From Methylobacterium sp. J-048 (GTDB taxonomy: Bacteria; Pseudomonadota; Alphaproteobacteria; Rhizobiales; Beijerinckiaceae): DNA of 64,000 bases. Of the stretch, positions 27,227 to 35,640 are shown in pieces. Position numbers and translations under genes: made by a program. Location of the stretch: the NCBI RefSeq assembly GCF_022829515.1, contig NZ_JAKSYL010000100.1:59612-123611 (forward strand), given 5' to 3'. Within the stretch, counting starts at the first letter, position 1. Every line of letters begins with the position of its first letter. The notes under the pieces are model-generated. The model had not been told where the DNA came from. It did not search any database and saw nothing but the letters and a program-made list of their open reading frames with translations.

Positions 27227-27294
27227 GGCCGCCTCGGTCGATCGCCCCGATACTTCCCTCGAATGCCCGGCATTGGCTCAGGCGAGGATGTGAG

Positions 27295-28134
27295 ATGACG
27301 AGACCGCGCCGCCCGATCCGCAGCGCCGGCTTGGCGACGGCCCTGCTGCTGCTGTCGCCCTTGCCGGCCGCGGCCGGGGACGATCCCGCCCAGCCCGCCG
27401 GCTCCGCGCCGGCCTTCCGGGGCGGCGGCTCCTTCGTCGAGACCTTCACCAGCCTCGGCGACCGGCGCTGGTACGTGTCCGACGGCTGGGTCAACGGCGA
27501 CCACCAGCGCTGCACGTGGTCGCGCCAGCGCGTCCAGATCCCGACCACCGGAGGGCTGACGCTCACCCTGTCCGACAGCCCCTACAAGGACCGCGCCTTC
27601 AGCTGCGCCGAGATCCAGACCAACGAGCGCTACGGCTACGGCACCTACGAGGTCCGGATGCGGGCGGGCGCGGCCTCGGGCCTCGTCTCGGCCTTCTTCA
27701 CCTTTAACGGCCCGGAGAACGGCGACCGTCGGACCAACGACGAGATCGACTTCGAATTCCTGGGCAAGGACACCAAGGGGGTCCAGCTCAATTACTTCAC
27801 CGGCGGCACCGGCCAGCACGAGACCATCGAGAACCTCGGCTTCGACGCGTCGACCACCATGGCCGATTACGCGCTGGAATGGCTGCCCGACCGGATCCGC
27901 TGGTCGGTCAACGGCCGGCTGCTGCGCGAGGTGCGGGGCCTGCCCGACAAGCCGATCCCGTCGCATCCCGGCAAGATCATGCTCACGATCTGGATGGGCC
28001 AGGGCGAGGATTTCGTCTCCTGGCTCGGTCCGGCGAGCTACCCGGGCCGGCCGATCACCGCCACCTTCGAGCGCGTGGCCTTCACCAAGCTGGGCGATCC
28101 CTGCGGCTTCACGGGCTCGATGGTCTGCCGGTAG
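27295..28134 (+). CDS. Secreted GH16 beta-glycanase (ExoK-like)
   Basis: A 279-residue secreted glycoside hydrolase. A signal peptide occupies residues 1-27 (ATALLLLSPLPAAAG). The catalytic ExDxE motif is NDEIDFEFLG, with nucleophile Glu150 and acid/base Glu154. Flanking YGYGTYEVRMRA and WTP-equivalent IRWSVNGRLLREV complete the GH16 jelly roll. In succinoglycan producers ExoK cuts nascent polymer to shorten it, and a similar role is likely here. Several Cys residues near the ends (two at the extreme C-terminus) may form disulfides. Confidence 0.92.
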   Translation: MTRPRRPIRSAGLATALLLLSPLPAAAGDDPAQPAGSAPAFRGGGSFVETFTSLGDRRWYVSDGWVNGDHQRCTWSRQRVQIPTTGGLTLTLSDSPYKDRAFSCAEIQTNERYGYGTYEVRMRAGAASGLVSAFFTFNGPENGDRRTNDEIDFEFLGKDTKGVQLNYFTGGTGQHETIENLGFDASTTMADYALEWLPDRIRWSVNGRLLREVRGLPDKPIPSHPGKIMLTIWMGQGEDFVSWLGPASYPGRPITATFERVAFTKLGDPCGFTGSMVCR

Positions 28135-28847
28135 GGTGGGAGCACGCTCATCCTGGCGCTCGCCCGTCCCGCATCCGCCCGCGGGCCGGATCGACGGGGC
28201 GTGGTGCCGCAGGGCGCGAAATCCTGGAACAGTAACGAAATATTAACCATATCTTCGGCAGGCTGAGGCCCGCGGTCACTGCGGGGCCAAGTCGATGTCC
28301 GGGTTCAGCCTTTTCGTTGCATTCTATGCCGTGGGCCTCGTCGAGTTCTGGCGCCTATGCCTCGTGGCGCCCCTGCACCACGACGATCCGGCCTGACGGC
28401 AACCGGCCCGCGTCGGTGAGCCAGCGCTCCGCCCGCCCAGCGCTTCCAAGGTGTCTGGCCAGGTGCGCGTCGTAGGATCATCGCTCCCGAGCAATCACGC
28501 GCGCTCCTTTCCCGGACAGGTGAAGCGAAGCGGAACTTGATCCGGGACCCAGCACACGAAGCGCCGAGCCAGCGGCACAGGTTGATCAGACGGACGCTGC
28601 GCGCCGTCGCGTGCTGGGTCCCGGGCGCATTCCGCTGGCGCTGCATGCGCCCGGGAAAAGGGCCGTGCACACCGCTCGACGCCATGTCCTGACTCGCAGA
28701 CCAACATCTTGAAAGGGCTGCCGCCAAGCACCTTTGCGAACCCGCCTGGAGCGCTCGCCGCAGTAGCGGATACCGATTCGGCGTAAGCGCGCGCGCTCAA
28801 TCAAGGACTTAGAGCCTCTCCCGATTGCAACGCGATCGGGAGCGGCG
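28135..28847. other. Intergenic region containing a long imperfect palindrome
   Basis: A 713-bp gap between convergent genes. An AT-rich block at 28225-28255 precedes repeat DNA. The only strong structure is the inverted repeat at 28504-28661, described separately. Frames crossing this gap are Arg/Ser-rich and not credible. Confidence 0.5.
28504..28661. repeat. Long imperfect inverted repeat
   Basis: Arms 28504-28555 and 28611-28661 are imperfect reverse complements over about 50 bases. The inner 15 bases (CCGGGACCCAGCAC / GTGCTGGGTCCCGG) are exact. Transcribed, it would form one long hairpin of about 158 nt. Sequence style (GGGTCCCGGGCGCATTCCGC) resembles widespread intergenic repeats of Bradyrhizobium/Methylobacterium-type genomes; that likeness is from memory. 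Confidence 0.7.
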
Positions 28848-29573
28848 CTAGCGGCTGCCGCGCTGACGCAGGACCGCCGGCACGGTGCGCAGCATGATCG
28901 CGATGTCCCGGCGCAGGCTCCAGCGGCCGGCATAGTCCAGGTCGAGCGCCACGCGCTCGGCATAGGTCGTATCCGAGCGGCCCGAGACCTGCCACAGGCC
29001 GGTCAATCCCGGCGGGACCGAGAAGCAGGTCGCGAACGCCGCCCCGTAGCGGGTGACCTCGCTCTGCACGATCGGGCGCGGCCCGACCAGGCTCATCTCG
29101 CCGCGCATCACGTTCCAGAGCTGGGGCAGCTCGTCCAGCGAGGTCTTGCGCAGCACCTGGCCGAGGGTCGTCACCCGGGGATCCCGGGTCAACTTGTGCG
29201 TCGCCTCCCACTCGGCCCGGGCTTGCGGGTAGGCCGCGAGATGCCCGGCCAGGATCGCGTCGCCGTCCGGGACCATGGAGCGGAACTTCAGGCATCCGAA
29301 CGGACGCCCGTGCCGACCGAGCCGCACGTGCCGGAAGATCGGCGCGCTGCCGTCGCTGATCCAGATCAGCAGGGCGATGAACAGCAGCAGCGGCAGCAGC
29401 AGACACAGGGCCGTCAAGGCGACCGCGGTATCCAGCCCCCGCTTCGCCGCCCAGCCGACGCGCGCCGGGGACGCGGCCGGCAATGTCATGACCAACGCTT
29501 CGTTGATCGTCTCGACCATATGGTGCGGCGACGACGGGGTGATGGAGGTGGGGGTTCCAACCGGGCGCAGCAT
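28848..29573 (-). CDS. exoY: Undecaprenyl-phosphate sugar phosphotransferase (ExoY-type)
   Basis: A 241-residue initiating transferase that puts the first sugar-1-phosphate (galactose in succinoglycan) on undecaprenyl phosphate. It has a single N-terminal membrane helix (about residues 50-72, [21 protein letters not shown]). The conserved catalytic block follows: [44 protein letters not shown] and [18 protein letters not shown] precedes ATG 29573. It lacks the extra N-terminal domains of WbaP/GumD, so it is the short ExoY form. It starts the repeat unit for the local glycosyltransferases. Confidence 0.94.
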   Translation of the reverse strand: MLRPVGTPTSITPSSPHHMVETINEALVMTLPAASPARVGWAAKRGLDTAVALTALCLLLPLLLFIALLIWISDGSAPIFRHVRLGRHGRPFGCLKFRSMVPDGDAILAGHLAAYPQARAEWEATHKLTRDPRVTTLGQVLRKTSLDELPQLWNVMRGEMSLVGPRPIVQSEVTRYGAAFATCFSVPPGLTGLWQVSGRSDTTYAERVALDLDYAGRWSLRRDIAIMLRTVPAVLRQRGSR

Positions 29574-29775
29574 GGCGGCGGCTCCTCACTCAGTGCGAAA
29601 GGTGGATACGACAGTGCGAGATGCGATCGACACCCGGGATTGCCGGCGTCCGGACGGGCCGCCGTCGGGACGGGGGGAATATTTGGCGCGCGAATGTCTT
29701 GAAACGTTGGCACAGTTGAAAACATGCGAGATAAAGCGCCGGCAGGACCACCGAATCACCAGTGGAGATAAGTAA

Positions 29776-29928
29776 TTGCTGGTCCTACTGGTCTTCGCCG
29801 CGCTGATCGGCGGCGCGATCGGCTTCGCGGTGGGCCTGCTGCAGGGCTGGCTGGTCGCGCTGCTGGCGGCCCAGGCCGGCGCCGCCATCGGCGTGGGCCT
29901 GGTCGTCCTGCTCGGGATGCGCCGGTGA
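29776..29928 (+). CDS. 50-residue hydrophobic membrane miniprotein
   Basis: A 50-codon frame with TTG start and GGAG nine bases upstream. The product is almost wholly hydrophobic: LLVLLVFAALIGGAIGFAVG, then LLQGWLVALLAAQAGAAIG and a final LVVLLGMRR. It has no charge until the terminal Arg pair. Two membrane helices with a Gly zipper are predicted. It is too short to classify. It starts 202 bp from exoY in the opposite direction. Similar tiny exo-locus membrane proteins (exoX-like inhibitors) exist, but no sequence link is claimed. Confidence 0.55.
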   Translation: MLVLLVFAALIGGAIGFAVGLLQGWLVALLAAQAGAAIGVGLVVLLGMRR

Positions 29929-30040
29929 GCGTCTCGGCCCGGCCGGACCGTGGGTCCGGGCACCGTGCAGCGATGACTCGATGCGACCTGCGGCAGGGTG
30001 TGCCGCAAGACTTCGCGCCTTACGCGGATCGGTGGGTGTG

Positions 30041-30092
30041 AGCGATGGCCGTTCACATCAGTGTTCCACCCGAAATCGGACGGGCCATCGCT
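30041..30092 (+). terminator. Inverted repeat with T-run after miniprotein
   Basis: AGCGATGGCC (30041-30050) pairs exactly with GGCCATCGCT (30083-30092), and TTTTATA follows. It lies 113 bp past the miniprotein stop and could end its transcript. Confidence 0.45.
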
Positions 30093-30182
30093 TTTATACC
30101 CCGGTTTGATATTGTTAAACAACCCTAAACGGGAACGGTCCAAGGCCGAATACAGCAATGCGCCAGATGTGCGGCCTGCATC

Positions 30183-30204
30183 GCCTACCTCGATCGAGGT
30201 AGGC
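30183..30204. promoter_or_regulatory. Perfect 22-bp palindrome
   Basis: GCCTACCTCGA followed directly by TCGAGGTAGGC. It overlaps a second dyad (TAGGCCGG / CCGGCCTA, ending about 30228). It is 54 bp upstream of the acyltransferase start. The two-fold symmetry with no loop is typical of a dimeric repressor site. Confidence 0.45.
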
Positions 30205-30257
30205 CGGTCCCGCGCAGAGCCGGCCTAAACAGCCGGATCGAGTCGGACGAGGCGTGC

Positions 30258-31439
30258 ATGGTCCCGGCGGAGCATCGTCCCGAAAGGGGGGCACCGGCTT
30301 TCGGAAGACGACGAGGCGGTATCGAGGACCGACCGAATCGGCCCGGGTCCGATGTCCGGGCCGATGCTGAGGAGCGCCGCATCACCGGGTTCGACGGTCT
30401 GCGCGCCGTGGCCTTCCTGATGGTGTTCGTCAGCCATAAGGCGCCGGGCCCGCGCACCGAGGCGGTCGGCAGCGCCGGCGTCTGGCTGTTCTTCGTGCTG
30501 AGCGGCTTCCTGATCGTCCGCATCCTCGCGGCGGGCCGCGCGCGCATCGAGGCCGGCGCGGCGACACCGATCGACAGCCTGCGGGTGTTCTACCGGAATC
30601 GGTTCGCCCGCATCGTGCCGGTCTACTACGTGTTCCTCTTCGTCCTCTACACGACCCCGTTGGGCGACCCGCTGAGCCTCGGCGACGCGTCGTTCGAGCG
30701 CGCGACCTGGCTGTATCTGACGAATTTTTACATCGAGCGGCACGGCTGGGGGACGGAACTCGGACACCTCTGGAGCCTAGCGGTCGAGCAGCAATTCTAC
30801 CTGCTGTTCGCGCCGGCGGCCCTGTTCCTGCCGCGGCGTCATCTCGGGGCGCTGTGCGGCGCGCTCGTCGGCGCCAGCGTGCTGATGCATGTCGCGCTGT
30901 GGTCGGCCGGCGCCTGGCTGGTGAGCTTCGACGTCGACACCCTTGCCAATCTCGGGCTGATCGCCCTCGGCGGGCTGGCCGGGCTGCGGGCGGAGCCTCT
31001 GCCGCGCTGGTTCAGGCGCGACGCCGCGATGATCGGCGCGCTGGCCCTGTTCCTGGCGCTGCCGCTGCTGGCCGGGGAGACCGGCCGATGGCTGGTCTTC
31101 GGCCGCCTCAGCGGGGTGCTCGCAGCGCTGCTCCTGCTGCAGATCGTGCAATCCCCGGAAAGCCGCGCGGTCGCACTCCTGGACAGCGCCTGGCTGCGCC
31201 GGATCGGCGTGATCAGCTACGCCGCCTACCTGTTCCACGTGCCCCTGCACGCGGAGCGGGTGTTGTCGGCGGTCGGATTCCCTCTCGCCGCGCCGCACTC
31301 CGTCACCCTGGCGCTCGACCTGGCCCTGACCCTGCTGCTGGCGGAAGCCTCGTGGCGGCTGCTCGAATCCCCGGCCCGCCGTATCCTGCGGGCACCGACG
31401 CGGGCGGCTCGGCAACCCAGGCTGATCACGCCGCTGTAA
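30258..31439 (+). CDS. Acyltransferase family 3 membrane protein
   Basis: A 393-residue integral membrane O-acyltransferase, expected to acetylate or succinylate exopolysaccharide or its lipid-linked repeat. The family opening ITGFDGLRAVAFLMVFVSH starts at about residue 41. An RxxR-type RFARIVPVYYVF and about ten TM helices follow. Residues 1-38 are hydrophilic and are encoded by a dispersed repeat (30273-30368). In this frame ATG 30258 is the only start upstream of the domain, so either the repeat has become coding or the start has been disrupted. Confidence 0.85.
   Translation: MVPAEHRPERGAPAFGRRRGGIEDRPNRPGSDVRADAEERRITGFDGLRAVAFLMVFVSHKAPGPRTEAVGSAGVWLFFVLSGFLIVRILAAGRARIEAGAATPIDSLRVFYRNRFARIVPVYYVFLFVLYTTPLGDPLSLGDASFERATWLYLTNFYIERHGWGTELGHLWSLAVEQQFYLLFAPAALFLPRRHLGALCGALVGASVLMHVALWSAGAWLVSFDVDTLANLGLIALGGLAGLRAEPLPRWFRRDAAMIGALALFLALPLLAGETGRWLVFGRLSGVLAALLLLQIVQSPESRAVALLDSAWLRRIGVISYAAYLFHVPLHAERVLSAVGFPLAAPHSVTLALDLALTLLLAEASWRLLESPARRILRAPTRAARQPRLITPL
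30273..30368. repeat. Dispersed palindromic repeat, copy B
   Basis: This matches copy A at 6231-6328 in order: CATCGTCCCGAAAG, a GG-rich loop, CGGCTTTCGG, then a second stem ATCGGCCCGG / CCGGGCCGAT around GTCCGATGT. In copy A the second stem reads ATCGTGCCGG / CCGGCACGAT, so the two differing base pairs are both compensated. It lies within the 5' end of the acyltransferase frame. Confidence 0.75.
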
Positions 31440-32268
31440 AAGCGCGGTTTCAAAAGGTCTGGGACCTTTTGCGGGTGCAGGGCAGAGCCCTGCGCGCAGG
31501 CTCCGGCGCTCGATGCCGTGCGCCGACAAGGCCACTGCGAGGATCGTCGGGCTGATTTGGCCGGCGGATCCAGCGGCGCGCGTACGGGTCGCAAGGTGGT
31601 GAAGCCGCAGCCGGCCGCGCGTGCCACGCCGATCGTCCCGGCCGGACTCCCAAGACGGGCCACCCGATGATGCCTGATCGGGCCTCGCAAAGGAAAGGAT
31701 CCCGCAACGGATTCGGTACCTACCCTGACGGCAGCCGACCGCCTCTGCCCACGCGCTCGAATAAAAAATTATCTTTCGCTGCAATCAGAAAATGCACAAC
31801 AAACCCCAGCAGATCCAAGATCGATCAGGCAAACTGACGACCAAGCTCAAAGAGCCACGCAGATCAGATCTGAACCTTGACTCACTTAAGCTTCCTGGTC
31901 TCTATGAAAACCTGCGGGGCATGGGCCGCAAAGCGGCTCGTCCTGGATCATGATGATCCTGCGCGCGATTTTGGCTCGAGATTTTCCGCCCTCAACCGCA
32001 TCCTGCCGTGCCTCGCCCTGCGCAAGCCTCCGAGGGGCACACCAAACGTCTCATCAGCTCCTTTGGGAGGCGCTGACGCGGGCGGTTCGAGGCGCAGGTG
32101 GATCACAAGCCGAGCGGGCTCCGGGACTCAGGCGTCCTCGACCGAGCCGCGCGCCGTCGGATGGGCCGATGTGACCCCTTCCGATGACCGTTCGCATGGC
32201 TTTCACGGCGCGAGAGACGCGGCGACCGTGCCCGTGCGGCCGGAGTGGAATTGTTCGGAGGCGGAGCG
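31440..32268. other. Intergenic region, no confident gene
   Basis: An 829-bp gap. It starts with a two-hairpin repeat at 31446-31493. Positions 31500-31700 are GC-rich without a believable frame. An AT-rich block at 31760-31900 may hold a promoter. Frames at 31450-31707 and 31226-31690 (minus) and 31877-32290 (plus) have shadow-like composition. Confidence 0.4.
31446..31493. repeat. Two-hairpin dispersed repeat, copy 1
   Basis: CAAAAGGTC-TGG-GACCTTTTG (31451-31471) followed by GCAGGGC-AGA-GCCCTGC (31477-31493), joined by GGGT. It is directly after the acyltransferase stop, so it may serve as its terminator. A related, larger copy is at 35641-35747. Confidence 0.65.
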
Positions 32269-33015
32269 ATGCACGCGTTGGGATCTGTGACGTCCAATCA
32301 ATCCACCGCGCTGACGCTGTTGCAGGTCGACGCGTCCCTGAAGGCCCGCTCCGCGCAGGAGGACAGGGAGACCGACCCGGTGTCGTCGCCGGCCGCGACG
32401 GCGATTCAGGTGCTGGATCCACGCTCCTCCCTGACCCTGTCGACACAAGCTAGCGATGCGATCCTGTCGCTGGCTCACAAGATCCCCCGGCACAGGAGCA
32501 ACATCTACCTGCTAGGGGGCATCGACGAGAGTGCGTTGCTCACGGACGAGGCCTTCGCCAAGACGACGGCGGACACGCCTGTGCACGACATGGAGGTCAT
32601 GAAGGGGATGGGGGCGAGCCGCTGGGTCTGGCGCCCCGAAATCCACCTCACGGGGCTGGCTTTCTTCGAGGCTCTGTCCAGGGCCATTCCGCGCGACTAC
32701 AAGAATCCCAATTCGATGGCGAGCGCCCTGTTCGTGAACAGGTCCGCCAGAATCGTGCGTGCGATTGACGCTCCGGCGGCCAAGATCGTGTCCGGATATT
32801 ACGACATGTACAATGATAAGAACGACTACATCGGAACAGTCCGGCGAACCGAGTGCGACCCTGGCTATCTCGAAGCGTTCAAAACCGATAACCCCGGCCT
32901 GCGCATTGCACCCGTCTATTTCGGCAACGATGCCGTTCTCGTCATCTGGGCGGACGCGTTCGCGGGGCAAACCGGGCTTGAAGCGCTCAAGCGACTGAAG
33001 TTGCCTAACGCCTGA
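32269..33015 (+). CDS. Hypothetical protein, about 248 residues
   Basis: A soluble protein with no signal peptide or TM segment that I do not recognise. ATG 32269 has GGAGGCGGAG just upstream and is preferred to ATG 32245. Residues 1-55 are Ser/Thr-rich and probably disordered. The folded part includes SNIYLLGGIDESALLTDEAF, a Trp-rich GASRWVWRPEIHLTG, and SGYYDMYNDKNDYIGTVRR. The terminal region has VYFGNDAVLVIWADAF. Codon use is less GC-biased than neighbours, which could mean recent acquisition. Its stop overlaps the end of the convergent DUF6894 gene by 11 bp. Confidence 0.7.
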   Translation: MHALGSVTSNQSTALTLLQVDASLKARSAQEDRETDPVSSPAATAIQVLDPRSSLTLSTQASDAILSLAHKIPRHRSNIYLLGGIDESALLTDEAFAKTTADTPVHDMEVMKGMGASRWVWRPEIHLTGLAFFEALSRAIPRDYKNPNSMASALFVNRSARIVRAIDAPAAKIVSGYYDMYNDKNDYIGTVRRTECDPGYLEAFKTDNPGLRIAPVYFGNDAVLVIWADAFAGQTGLEALKRLKLPNA

Positions 33016-33226
33016 TCGGCAACCGCGCCACCACGGCGCCGGTCGCGTCCCGCACCACGAGCATCCAGGCGGTGCCGGGGTCGTCGGCGCAGATATCCGC
33101 CGCCATCTCCTGGATAACGCTGCGCGCCTCGGCCAGCACCTCGGCCAGATCGGCGGCCTCCACGCCGTCGGGATCGCGGAGCGTCTCCCGGCCGTTCTCG
33201 ACATCGAAATAGAACCGGATGGGCAC
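33005..33226 (-). CDS. DUF6894-type small protein (second copy)
   Basis: A 73-residue paralogue of the protein at 22225: IRFYFDVENGRETLRDPDG opening, ADLAEVLAEARSVIQEMA helix and closing LVVRDATGAVVARLPIRR. It has an ATG start. Function is unknown. It ends convergently inside the end of the 32269 gene, so the two 3' ends overlap. Confidence 0.8.
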   Translation of the reverse strand: MPIRFYFDVENGRETLRDPDGVEAADLAEVLAEARSVIQEMAADICADDPGTAWMLVVRDATGAVVARLPIRR

Positions 33227-33666
33227 CGAGATCCCCCGTGATTGATGCCCTCGGAGGGCCGTCCGTTCCTGGCTGCGCGGCCCGGCTGCGCCCGACAGAC
33301 ATCATCTGGAGACATAAAGTTTAACAAATATCAAAGCTGATTTCGCCGGGCGCGTGGCAATAATGTCTGATTTTTGCTTAAATAGCACAATATAGGTATC
33401 GATCATTACCCATTTGATCGTGATAGCACGGTAAAATGCGGTACCATCCCCGGTCCGGGGACGATCCCCCGACCTGTCGGCGTTTCGGCCGTGCCGAACG
33501 ATCCGCCCCCGCCCGGACCTCGGCCCTCCCTCGCAATGAGACGGTGCGAGGGCCGCCGTACGCCCCACCCTACGCCCTTTGAGCGTCGTGCGTCGGGCCC
33601 GCTTCGCGGCATGGTCGACCCGGGCCGCCCGGCACGGGCTTTCCGGGAGCCGCAGGCAGGACAGCG
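33227..33666. other. Divergent intergenic region
   Basis: A 440-bp gap between DUF6894 (minus) and a GT2 gene (plus). Positions 33310-33450 are AT-rich and likely hold both promoters. The rest is GC-rich without a supported gene or clear repeat. Confidence 0.4.
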
Positions 33667-34698
33667 ATGGCGAATCAGATCGTGGCCGATGCGCGGACTG
33701 CACCCGTGGACATCTCGTTCCTCATGGCCGCCCACAATGCGGCACCCTGGATCGAGACGGCGATCCGCTCGGCGCTCGACCAGGTCGGCGTAACGGTCGA
33801 GATCCTGGTCGTCGACGACGGCTCGGTGGACGGAACCGCTTCCGTGGTCGCGAGGCTGGCGGCGGAAGACCCGCGCATCCGCCGGATCCCCCTCGACGGC
33901 GCGCAGCCCGGCGCGCCGCGCGGGCCCTCGACCGCCCGGAACGCCGCCCTCAAGGCCGCACGGGGCCGCTGGCTGGCGATCCTCGACGCGGACGATCTGA
34001 TCGTCCCGGACCGGAGCCGGACCCTGCTGGATCTCGCTGCCGCCACGGATGCGGACCTCATCGCCGACAACCCGATTCCGTTCACGGGCAGCTTCGATCC
34101 GCGCGGCGCCGGCATGCTGGAGCGTGGCCGGGAGCCCTACCTGTTCACGGTCGATCTCGCGCAGTACCTGACCTGCAACCGGATGCTCACCCCCGGGGTG
34201 AAGCTCGGCTATCTCAAGCCGATGCTGCGGGCCGATCTCGTCCGCCGGCACGGCCTCCGGTACGATACGGAGGTCCGGATCGGCGAGGACTTTTTGTTCT
34301 GCCTGGGCGCCCTGGCCGCGGGGGCCCGCTTCGTCGTCGGCTCCTATGCCGGCTACGGGTATCGGCGCGGGCCGTCCTCCCTGTCCCACCGGCTGCATCT
34401 CGCCGATATCCAGCGCCTCGATGCGGCCTTCGCGGCCTGGGCCGGGCACCTGGCGCTATCCGCCGAGATCCGGCCAGCCGCCCACGCCTATCGCGACAGC
34501 CTCGCCACCGCGCAGATCATCGCCCGGGTGATCGAGGCCGCGCAAGGCGGCCGCTGGCTCCAGGGCGCGGCGCTGGCGCTCGCCCGCCCCCGGGCTTGGC
34601 GGTTCCTGACCGGCTCGCTGATGGCGGCGGTGGGCAAGCGCTTCGGCAAACGCCTGCGTCCCGCAATGCCGGGTGCGCTGCCCGTCGGACAGAGGTGA
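33667..34698 (+). CDS. GT2 glycosyltransferase, ExoU-like
   Basis: A 343-residue family 2 glycosyltransferase. ISFLMAAHNAAPWIE, ILVVDDGSVDGT and GPSTARNAALKAARG lead to the DXD motif LDADDLI. VRIGEDFLFCLGALAAG is the acceptor-side motif, and YGYRRGPSSLSHR follows as in ExoU. A C-terminal amphipathic region may touch the membrane. AGGACAGCG precedes the ATG. It is followed 5 bp later by an ExoM-like gene, so the two form an operon. It is a likely paralogue of the GT at 26069. Confidence 0.87.
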   Translation: MANQIVADARTAPVDISFLMAAHNAAPWIETAIRSALDQVGVTVEILVVDDGSVDGTASVVARLAAEDPRIRRIPLDGAQPGAPRGPSTARNAALKAARGRWLAILDADDLIVPDRSRTLLDLAAATDADLIADNPIPFTGSFDPRGAGMLERGREPYLFTVDLAQYLTCNRMLTPGVKLGYLKPMLRADLVRRHGLRYDTEVRIGEDFLFCLGALAAGARFVVGSYAGYGYRRGPSSLSHRLHLADIQRLDAAFAAWAGHLALSAEIRPAAHAYRDSLATAQIIARVIEAAQGGRWLQGAALALARPRAWRFLTGSLMAAVGKRFGKRLRPAMPGALPVGQR

Positions 34699-34703
34699 GC
34701 CCC

Positions 34704-35636
34704 ATGCGCCTGTGCATCTGCATCTGTACCTGCGAGCGCCCGGCGGGGCTGGCCCTGCTGCTCAAGGCCATCGACCGGCAGAGACTCGGCAGCCTCGCCG
34801 ATTCAGCCCTGCGGATCCTCGTGGTCGACAATGGGCGCAGCGATGCGGCCATCCCGGTGGTCGAGACCTATCGGAATGAAGGGCGCTTCCCGATCACCTA
34901 TGCAAGGGAGCCGGTCCGTGGCCTGGCGGCCGTGCGCAACCGCAGCCTCGACGCGGCCACCGCGCTCGGCGCCGACTGGATCGCCCTGATCGACGACGAC
35001 GAGGTGCCGGACCCGGACTGGCTGCGCAGCCTGCTCGACACCGCGCTGCGGGTCGGGGTCCCGGCCTGCGTCGGCCCGGTGGTGCCGCTGTTCGACCGGG
35101 TGCCCCCGGCCTGGGCCACGGCCGGCGGCTTCTTCGCCAAGAGGCTGCTGGTCCGCGACGGACTGGTGGCGGATGCCTACACGGCCAACGCCCTCGTGGA
35201 CCTGCGGGTGGTGACGGCGTTGGGCCTGTCCTTCGACATGCGCTTCAACACGATAGGCGGCGAGGACACGATCTTTTTCCACGCCCTGCTGCGCGCTGGG
35301 CACAAGATCGCCTGGGCGCCCGACGCGATCGTGTACGACAGCATCCCGGCGCACCGGATGCGGGTGGGCTGGCTGCTCGCCCGCTGGTACCGCAGCGGCA
35401 GCGTCGAGGCCTATCTCGGCCGCCTCCGGCCGGAGACGGTGAGCGGGCGACTCTCAAACGCCGCCCGGGGCCTGGCGCGCCTCGGCGGCGGCCTGGCCCG
35501 CCTCGGGCTCGCCGGGCTGTCACTCCGGCCCGCCACCCTGATCGGCGGCTTCTACACCCTGTGCCGCGGCGCCGGCCTGCTCGCCGCGGTGCTCGGCCTG
35601 AGCTACCGGGAATATCACCCGTCCCGGCACCGGTAA
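34704..35636 (+). CDS. GT2 glycosyltransferase, ExoM-like
   Basis: A 310-residue family 2 enzyme. It begins with CICICTCERPAGLALLLKAI, a Cys-rich variant of the first GT-A strand typical of ExoM. ILVVDNGRSD, REPVRGLAAVRNRSLD and LIDDDEVPDPDWL (metal site) follow, then NTIGGEDTIFFHALLRAG. The C-terminal 80 residues contain hydrophobic stretches (GGLARLGLAGLSL and GGFYTLCRGAGLLAAVLGL). In succinoglycan synthesis ExoM adds a glucose; the exact donor here is not known. GAGGTGAG precedes the start. Confidence 0.87.
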   Translation: MRLCICICTCERPAGLALLLKAIDRQRLGSLADSALRILVVDNGRSDAAIPVVETYRNEGRFPITYAREPVRGLAAVRNRSLDAATALGADWIALIDDDEVPDPDWLRSLLDTALRVGVPACVGPVVPLFDRVPPAWATAGGFFAKRLLVRDGLVADAYTANALVDLRVVTALGLSFDMRFNTIGGEDTIFFHALLRAGHKIAWAPDAIVYDSIPAHRMRVGWLLARWYRSGSVEAYLGRLRPETVSGRLSNAARGLARLGGGLARLGLAGLSLRPATLIGGFYTLCRGAGLLAAVLGLSYREYHPSRHR

Positions 35637-35640
35637 GTAC

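Noticed and set aside
31226..31690. Minus-strand frame downstream of the acyltransferase
   Set aside because: It crosses the end of the acyltransferase and a repeat; such repeat-derived frames are common false genes.
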